In this document: in pieces, positions 1 to 4,880 of the stretch
How the letters are laid out: every line of letters starts with the position of its first letter
How positions within the stretch are numbered: position 1 is the first letter of the stretch
From: an uncultured Chromatiaceae bacterium
Lineage (GTDB): Bacteria; Pseudomonadota; Gammaproteobacteria; Enterobacterales; Alteromonadaceae
Length of the DNA: 7,564 nucleotides
Direction of reading: 5' to 3'
NCBI GenBank assembly: GCA_946481195.1
Contig: CAMLNG010000164.1
Location: 1-7,564 of the forward strand
Notes under the pieces: generated by a model
Told to the model about the DNA's origin: nothing
The model's database searches: none
Seen by the model: only the letters and a program-made list of their open reading frames with translations
Made by a program: the position numbers and the translations under genes

Positions 1-1062
1 GGTTTTGATATGGGCGTCGGCGCTTTATTAAAAGTGGTCGGCAAAGACGATATGGACCGGCGCGTGATGATTAACGCTGTCGCACCGCATTGGGACGGTA
101 ATCAGGTTTGGCTCATCACTGCCGGTGGCGCCTTGTTTGCCGCCTGGCCGCCGGTGTATGCCACCGCTTTCAGTGGTTTTTATCTGGCAATGATGCTGAC
201 TTTGGCCGCTTTGTTTATGCGTCCAATTGGTTTTGATTACCGCTCCAAGCTGGAAAACCCGGTCTGGCGCAGCAACTGGGACTGGGCGCTGACCTTTGGC
301 TCGGCCGTGCCGCCAATCATTTTCGGCGTGGCCTTTGGTAATTTGCTGCAAGGGGTGCCGTTTCATTTTGACGAATTGCTGCGTATCAAATACACCGGTA
401 GCTTCTTTGCGCTGTTAAACCCATTCGCCTTGTTGGTCGGTGTGCTGAGTCTGCTGATGTTTGTCAGTCAAGGCGCGGCTTATCTGCAGATGAAAACTGA
501 AGGTGACTTGCAAAAACGCAGTCAAACCGTGGGTTTTATTGCTGGTTTAGGCGCTGCCGCTTTATTTGTACTGGCCGGTGTCTGGCTCAATGCCGGTATT
601 GATGGCTATGTGGTCACCAGTGCTCTGGATGGTAACGCTATTAACAATGCGGTCAGTAAAACCGTTGAAGTGCGCAGTGGCGCCTGGCTGCAGAATTTCG
701 CCGACTATCCGCTGCTGTGGCTGGCACCAGTATCAGGCGTGGCGGCATTTGCGCTTAGCGGCTTGTTGAGTAAAGCCGGCAAAGGCGCGCTGGCATTCCT
801 GCTGACTTCATTAGGTCAGGCTGGGGTGATTTTAACTTGTGGCATCGCGATGTTTCCTTTTGTGATGCCGTCGAGTTCAATGCCCAATCACAGCCTGACC
901 ATGTGGGACGCGACTTCAAGCGAACTGACATTAAAGATTATGTTCTTTGTTGCCTGTGTCTTTGTGCCTATTGTGCTGGGTTATACCATCTGGAGTTACA
1001 TCAAGATGTTTGGCCGGATTAACGCGCAGCACATCAGCAACAACAGCCATTCACTTTATTAA
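1..1062 (+). CDS. cydB: Cytochrome bd ubiquinol oxidase subunit II (CydB), 5'-truncated by the window edge
   Basis: Subunit II of the inner-membrane cytochrome bd quinol:O2 oxidoreductase, which pairs with the haem-bearing subunit CydA. The frame is open from base 1 and gives 353 residues beginning GFDMGVG. From memory of E. coli CydB (379 aa), this starts at Gly27, so only about 26 codons are missing and the full length would match. Hallmarks visible are GFDMGVG at the start, APHWDGNQVWLITAGGALFA (window residues 29-48; Trp and Asp of WDGN correspond to E. coli W57/D58), the GFDYRSK loop, GVAFGNLLQGVPF, MFPFVMPSS followed by LTMWDATSS, and a C-terminus ending NSHSLY like the E. coli protein. 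Several hydrophobic stretches fit the remaining transmembrane helices of this nine-helix protein. A Met at position 10 is internal, not the start. cydX follows after 12 nt. No frameshift is seen. Confidence 0.97.
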   Translation, partial: GFDMGVGALLKVVGKDDMDRRVMINAVAPHWDGNQVWLITAGGALFAAWPPVYATAFSGFYLAMMLTLAALFMRPIGFDYRSKLENPVWRSNWDWALTFGSAVPPIIFGVAFGNLLQGVPFHFDELLRIKYTGSFFALLNPFALLVGVLSLLMFVSQGAAYLQMKTEGDLQKRSQTVGFIAGLGAAALFVLAGVWLNAGIDGYVVTSALDGNAINNAVSKTVEVRSGAWLQNFADYPLLWLAPVSGVAAFALSGLLSKAGKGALAFLLTSLGQAGVILTCGIAMFPFVMPSSSMPNHSLTMWDATSSELTLKIMFFVACVFVPIVLGYTIWSYIKMFGRINAQHISNNSHSLY

Positions 1063-1068
1063 AAGGAC
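1063..1068 (+). promoter_or_regulatory. Shine-Dalgarno site of cydX
   Basis: AAGGAC lies directly after the cydB stop codon (TAA at 1060-1062) and 6 nt before the cydX ATG at 1075. The strong match and good spacing support translation of this very small gene. Confidence 0.75.
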
Positions 1069-1074
1069 AAGATT

Positions 1075-1188
1075 ATGTGGTATTTCGCCTGGATTTTAGG
1101 GGTCTTGCTGGCCTGTTCTTTTGGCATTATCAATGCGATGTGGCTGGAATTAAATGGCTACGCCGAAGAGGACTCAGGTTCTGAGTAG
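1075..1188 (+). CDS. cydX: Cytochrome bd oxidase small subunit CydX (37 aa)
   Basis: A 37-residue single-helix membrane protein that binds CydA and stabilises the haem groups of cytochrome bd. It starts MWYFAWILG, continues LLACSFGIINAMWLE, and ends in a short acidic tail (AEEDSGSE). E. coli CydX is also 37 aa and, from memory, shares MWYFAWILG, LLACSFG and a Glu at position 25; Trp6 and Glu25 are both kept here. The start is supported by AAGGAC upstream and by position right after cydB, the usual place for this gene. The stop is TAG at 1186-1188. The last 35 nt, which encode the poorly conserved acidic tail, overlap the start of cydD in another frame. The gene is short enough to be missed by automatic gene calling. 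Confidence 0.95.
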   Translation: MWYFAWILGVLLACSFGIINAMWLELNGYAEEDSGSE

Positions 1189-2980
1189 GTCTGCACCGCC
1201 TAAATCTAAGCCAAATCATGCCAGAACCTTATTGCAGCAGTGGTTGAAGCCGTACCGGCCTAAACTGCTGCTGGCAGTATTTGCAGCGGCTTTGTCAGTG
1301 CCGCTGTTGCTTTGGCAAATGTGGTGTCTGGCGCTTATTGCTGACGCCATGCTGGCCGCAGCAATGAATGCCGCAGCTTTGACTTCCGGCACGTCTGCTG
1401 CGGCAGTTCCATTTTCGTTATTGTGGCAGTTTGCTATGGCCTTTGTGCTTCGTCAGCTTTGCCTGCTGCTGCGCGATGGCCTGACGCAACAAAGCAGCCG
1501 GTTATTACGCACCAACCTGCGCCAGCAGCTGCTCAATAAGCTGGCGGCGCAAGGCCCGGCGCGGCAACGCCTGGGCAGTGACGGCTTTTTATCTACCGTG
1601 CTGACCGAACAAATCGATGCGCTGGATGGCTACATCAGCCGGTATTGGCCGCAGTTATTTCTGGTGATCTGGACGCCACTGTGTATCGCTTTCGCGGTGG
1701 CCTGGCACAGTGTGCTGGCCGGTTTGCTATTACTGCTGACCGCGCCGCTGGTGCCGTTGTTTATGGTGTTAGTGGGGCGCGAAGCCAGTAAAGCCAGCAG
1801 TGAAAAACTGGCCGAGTTAGGCCGGATGGGGGGGCGGCTGTGGCAATTTTTGCAGGGTCTGACGCTGCTGCGCCGGTTAAATGCCATCCCGCAGGCCACA
1901 GCACAGCTGGAACATGCCACCGAGCGTTACCGCAGCAGCTCGCTGCATGTATTGCGGCTGGCGTTTTTGTCGACCGCAGTGCTGGAATTGTTTGCGTCGC
2001 TGGCCATAGCGTTGGTAGCGTTGTATTTAGGCCTGGGGCTTTTGGGTGAATTGCCCTGGGCCAAAGGCGAAGTGCCGGTGGCTTTTGCGCCGGCATGTTT
2101 TATTCTGTTATTGGCGCCGGAGTTTTATCAGCCGCTGCGCCAGCTTGGCAATGATTATCACGCCAAAGCCCAGGCTGAAGCCGCGGCGCTGGCGCTCAAA
2201 CCTTTGTGGTTATTGCCAGAACCATCCGTTGGCACAGTGTCCGGCAGCCTTGTCAACACCAGCCTTTCCAACACCAGTCAGCACAGCCCAAGCCCGCACG
2301 AGCAGGCGCAGCCGCTGCTGCAACTGACGCACATCCGGCTAGGTCATGCGGATCGGCCGCGGTTAATGATCCCGGTATTACAAATCAACGCCGGTGAGCG
2401 CTTATTGCTCCGCGGGGATAGCGGCAGTGGTAAATCGTCCTTTCTGCAACTATTGGCCGGTTTTGCCGACTTTGACGGCGGCTATCAATTCGCTGGTCAG
2501 ACTGTTGACACTGCAAACAGGCCACAGCTGTGGCAACAACTGAGTTATCTGACCCAAACACCGGAGTTATTTGCCGGTACTGTGGCGGAGAACTTACGGA
2601 TGGCGTTGCCGGCAGCGACAGACGCAGCTTTGCTGGCTGTGTTGCAGCAAGTTGGCTTACTGGCGGAATTGGGTAAGGCCATGGCGCTCGACTATCGCTT
2701 AGGCGAAGCCGGCCAGGGTTTATCCGGAGGGCAACAACAGCGGCTTTGTCTGGCGCGCCTGTTACTGGCTGACCGGCCCTTATGGTTGCTGGACGAACCT
2801 TTTGCTGAGCTGGACCAGGACACAGCGGCTGATTTGGCCGTGTTGCTGGCGAAACTCAGTACCGGCCGGACGTTGCTGATCGCCAGCCACCAGTGGCAGC
2901 AACTTGGGTTCCTCGATGGAGTTTTATTGTTCAGCCGCGGCCAGCTGTTGGGCCGTCGTGACATCGGGGATTTAACATGA
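1154..2980 (+). CDS. cydD: CydD, ABC exporter subunit needed for cytochrome bd assembly
   Basis: One half of the heterodimeric inner-membrane ABC exporter CydDC, required to mature cytochrome bd. It was long described as a cysteine/glutathione exporter, and more recent structural work proposes haem transport. The 608 aa comprise a polar basic N-terminus (1-36), a six-helix membrane domain (about 37-330) and a nucleotide-binding domain (about 388-608). Family signatures in the membrane domain include TEQIDALDGYISRYWPQ (151-167), TAPLVPLFM (196-204) and APEFYQPLRQLGNDYHAKAQ (321-340). ATPase motifs are Walker A GDSGSGKS (421-428), Q-loop Gln468, signature LSGGQQQR (523-530), Walker B LWLLDEP (543-549) with Glu548, D-loop Asp554 and His579. 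E. coli CydD is 588 aa; the extra length is mostly N-terminal and in a Ser/Thr-rich linker (about 358-386). An in-frame TAA at 1151-1153 blocks any earlier start. The next alternative is TTG at 1232, and ATG 1154 has only a weak GGAA before it. It overlaps cydC by 4 nt. Confidence 0.93.
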   Translation: MATPKRTQVLSRSAPPKSKPNHARTLLQQWLKPYRPKLLLAVFAAALSVPLLLWQMWCLALIADAMLAAAMNAAALTSGTSAAAVPFSLLWQFAMAFVLRQLCLLLRDGLTQQSSRLLRTNLRQQLLNKLAAQGPARQRLGSDGFLSTVLTEQIDALDGYISRYWPQLFLVIWTPLCIAFAVAWHSVLAGLLLLLTAPLVPLFMVLVGREASKASSEKLAELGRMGGRLWQFLQGLTLLRRLNAIPQATAQLEHATERYRSSSLHVLRLAFLSTAVLELFASLAIALVALYLGLGLLGELPWAKGEVPVAFAPACFILLLAPEFYQPLRQLGNDYHAKAQAEAAALALKPLWLLPEPSVGTVSGSLVNTSLSNTSQHSPSPHEQAQPLLQLTHIRLGHADRPRLMIPVLQINAGERLLLRGDSGSGKSSFLQLLAGFADFDGGYQFAGQTVDTANRPQLWQQLSYLTQTPELFAGTVAENLRMALPAATDAALLAVLQQVGLLAELGKAMALDYRLGEAGQGLSGGQQQRLCLARLLLADRPLWLLDEPFAELDQDTAADLAVLLAKLSTGRTLLIASHQWQQLGFLDGVLLFSRGQLLGRRDIGDLT

Positions 2981-4650
2981 GCGCGCGTGCACCATCGGGT
3001 ATCCGCCTGCGGGATTTATGGCTCCGTCACAAGGCGGGCTGGAGCCTGAGTTTCAGTTTAGGCCTGCTGACGGTGCTGGCGACTGTGGCGTTGCTTGCCT
3101 GGTCCGGCTGGTTTATCAGCGCGGCTGCGGCGGCCGGTGTCGGCGTCAGTTTTAACTATTTAAGACCCGGCGCTTTAATCCGGTTGTTTGCGATTGTGCG
3201 CACCGCGGGCCGTTATGGCGAACGGGTGCTATCGCATGCATTGGTGCTGCGGTTACTGGCGGTGCTGCGGCTGCAACAGTTCGTTGCATTGGCGCAGCGG
3301 CCCGGCCAAATCGCTGTGGCCGGCGGCGATCGGTTACAGCGGTTGATCGCCGATATCGATGTGCTGGATCAGTTGCCACTGCGGCTGTTAAATCCACTGG
3401 GTTATGCGGCTTTGCTCTGCGCGGCTTTTTTACTCCTGCTGTTACTGCTGTTACCTGACGCGTTCTGGCCGGTCGCAGGGCTGTTACTGTTATTGCCGTT
3501 GGCGATGATAGCGGTCGCCGGCATTGGCGCGCGCGGGCCTGTGCAACAAGCCGCTGCGGAAGTGCAGCTGCAGGGGCAACGGCGTGGCCTGCTGCTGGAA
3601 AATCTGCAGTTGCTGACCACTTTATTAACCACCGGCCATTGGCCTGAGCGCCAACAGCAGTTTATCCGGCTCGATCAACAAGTGCTGCAGTTACAGCAAC
3701 GCCAGCAACTTGGTCAGTTGGCAGTACAGTTTGCGCTGCAGCTGCTGATGCTGGCGGGCCTCTTGGCTTTGTGCTGGCCGATGCTGGCGGCCTGGCAGGA
3801 CGGGCTGGCGTTTCCGCTCGCGGTGCCACTGTGGCTGGGATTAGTGCTGGGCTGGCTGGGTCTGACAGAGTTGTTGCTGCCACTGCTATTTATTCCACAA
3901 AGTTATGGTCAGCTCCGGGCCGCGCAGCAGCGTTGCAATGCGCTGGCCGGCCCTGACGAAGCGCTGACTTCGCCGGATGAAAATCTGGCCGTTGCGCCGG
4001 ACGTGCAGCAGTCAGTCCATCTGGAGCTGAAGCAGTTGCAGTTTGGGTTTTTGCTGCCGCTGGGTGAGGTCAGTGAAACCTTTCAAACTGGCGATGTGGT
4101 GCTGCTCAAAGGGCCATCCGGCAGCGGTAAAAGCTGTTTACTGCAGACTCTGGCGGCAGAAATACCTGCTTTAGGTGGTGTTGCGTTGTTGCAGCGGCTG
4201 GAGCTCACACAGTGGCCAACAGCAGCGTTGTATCGCCACATCGGCTATTTGCCGCAGCGGCCTTATCTGTTTGGCCTGTCGGTAGCAGCGGATTTACGGC
4301 TCGCTAAACCACAGGCGACGGATGAAGAACTTGTGCAGGTATTGACGCTGGTCGGGCTGGATGACTGGCTGGCGCACCAACCTCAAGGTTTATTAACAGT
4401 GCTGGGTGATTACGGCGTGGGCTTATCCGGCGGCGAATTAAAACGTTTTGCGCTGGCGCGTTTACTGCTGCAAAAACCAGCGGTGTTACTGCTCGACGAA
4501 CCCTTCGCCGGTTTGCAACCACAACTGGCTCAGCAGCTATTACAGCGGCTGGCCGCGTTTCAACAGCACGGCATTTTGATTATTGCCAGCCATCAGCAAC
4601 AGCAGGATGAGGTGTTTAACCGGGAATACAAAATCGATGTCGATAAATGA
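2977..4650 (+). CDS. cydC: CydC, ABC exporter subunit needed for cytochrome bd assembly
   Basis: Partner of CydD in the exporter that supports cytochrome bd maturation. The 557 aa (E. coli about 573) have a membrane domain (about 20-310) and a nucleotide-binding domain (about 347-557). The CydC-type segment LLAWSGWFISA (39-49) and RTAGRYGERVLSH (75-87) are recognisable; His87 aligns with E. coli His85, which I recall as a proposed haem ligand. ATPase motifs are Walker A GPSGSGKS (379-386), Q-loop Gln427, signature LSGGELKR (483-490), Walker B VLLLDEP (503-509) with Glu508, and His539. Two oddities are a D-loop reading AGLQPQ, with Gln514 where Asp is usual, and a C-terminus only 18 residues beyond His539, roughly 25 shorter than E. 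coli. The protein is very Leu/Gln-rich, with eight consecutive Leu at 152-159. The ATG overlaps the cydD stop (ATGA), and GGGGA at 2966-2970 is a plausible ribosome binding site. Confidence 0.92.
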   Translation: MSARAPSGIRLRDLWLRHKAGWSLSFSLGLLTVLATVALLAWSGWFISAAAAAGVGVSFNYLRPGALIRLFAIVRTAGRYGERVLSHALVLRLLAVLRLQQFVALAQRPGQIAVAGGDRLQRLIADIDVLDQLPLRLLNPLGYAALLCAAFLLLLLLLLPDAFWPVAGLLLLLPLAMIAVAGIGARGPVQQAAAEVQLQGQRRGLLLENLQLLTTLLTTGHWPERQQQFIRLDQQVLQLQQRQQLGQLAVQFALQLLMLAGLLALCWPMLAAWQDGLAFPLAVPLWLGLVLGWLGLTELLLPLLFIPQSYGQLRAAQQRCNALAGPDEALTSPDENLAVAPDVQQSVHLELKQLQFGFLLPLGEVSETFQTGDVVLLKGPSGSGKSCLLQTLAAEIPALGGVALLQRLELTQWPTAALYRHIGYLPQRPYLFGLSVAADLRLAKPQATDEELVQVLTLVGLDDWLAHQPQGLLTVLGDYGVGLSGGELKRFALARLLLQKPAVLLLDEPFAGLQPQLAQQLLQRLAAFQQHGILIIASHQQQQDEVFNREYKIDVDK

Positions 4651-4665
4651 TTATGAAAATCAATA

Positions 4666-4690
4666 GCCTGCAGAAATCGCAGGCCAATTT
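4666..4690 (+). terminator. Possible weak terminator after cydC
   Basis: GCCTGC (4666-4671) and GCAGGC (4679-4684) form a perfect 6-bp GC-rich stem with a 7-nt loop, 15 nt after the cydC stop codon. It is followed by CCAATTTC, which is only a poor T-tract. A real run of eight T occurs at 4709-4716, too far from the stem for a standard intrinsic terminator. The position at the end of the operon and the hairpin are suggestive, and the weak tail keeps the call uncertain. Confidence 0.4.
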
Positions 4691-4726
4691 CTAGAAATGT
4701 TGTTCCGGTTTTTTTTCATTTGAAAT

Positions 4727-4755
4727 TTGTGTCAATGCCCCTCCTGACCTATACC
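4727..4755 (+). promoter_or_regulatory. Weak sigma70-like promoter candidate upstream of the surface-protein gene
   Basis: TTGTGT (4727-4732) and TATACC (4750-4755) are separated by 17 nt, which is the right spacing, but they match the consensus boxes only 3/6 and 4/6. It lies 36 nt before the ATG at 4791. A second, equally weak possibility is CTGACC (4744-4749) with TTAGAT (4768-4773). A promoter is expected here because the operon ends at 4650 and the next gene is functionally unrelated, but the sequence does not settle which element is used. Confidence 0.22.
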
Positions 4756-4779
4756 TGAATTTCGACTTTAGATAAATCC

Positions 4780-4783
4780 GAGG
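4780..4783 (+). promoter_or_regulatory. Shine-Dalgarno site of the large surface-protein gene
   Basis: GAGG (within CCGAGG) sits 7 nt before ATG 4791, with six consecutive T between them. This fixes the start at 4791 rather than at the in-frame ATG 4851, which would cut off most of the signal peptide. Confidence 0.65.
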
Positions 4784-4790
4784 TTTTTTC

Positions 4791-4880
4791 ATGCTGGATG
4801 CTCAGGTTGCTCGTTTATCCCGCCAGTTTTTCAAAGTATTCTTATGGTTAATGGCTTTGCACTTCGGCGCTGCGCAGGCC
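4791..4880 (+). other. Sec signal peptide of the surface protein
   Basis: Residues 1-30 have a positively charged start (Arg8, Arg11, Lys15), a hydrophobic core VFLWLMALHFGAA (16-28) and a signal peptidase I type site AQA before Ala31. This indicates Sec export. Classic type I-secreted giant adhesins of the LapA kind lack an N-terminal signal, so this protein probably uses another route or anchor. Confidence 0.75.

Noticed and set aside
10..12. ATG at position 10 as the cydB start
   Set aside because: The frame is open to base 1, and the preceding codons encode GFD of the conserved GFDMGVG motif, so the gene continues upstream of the window.
1630..2096. Overlapping minus-strand open frames within cydD
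   Set aside because: cydD is unambiguous here, with conserved membrane-domain motifs. The antisense frames arise from GC-rich coding sequence and have no supporting features.
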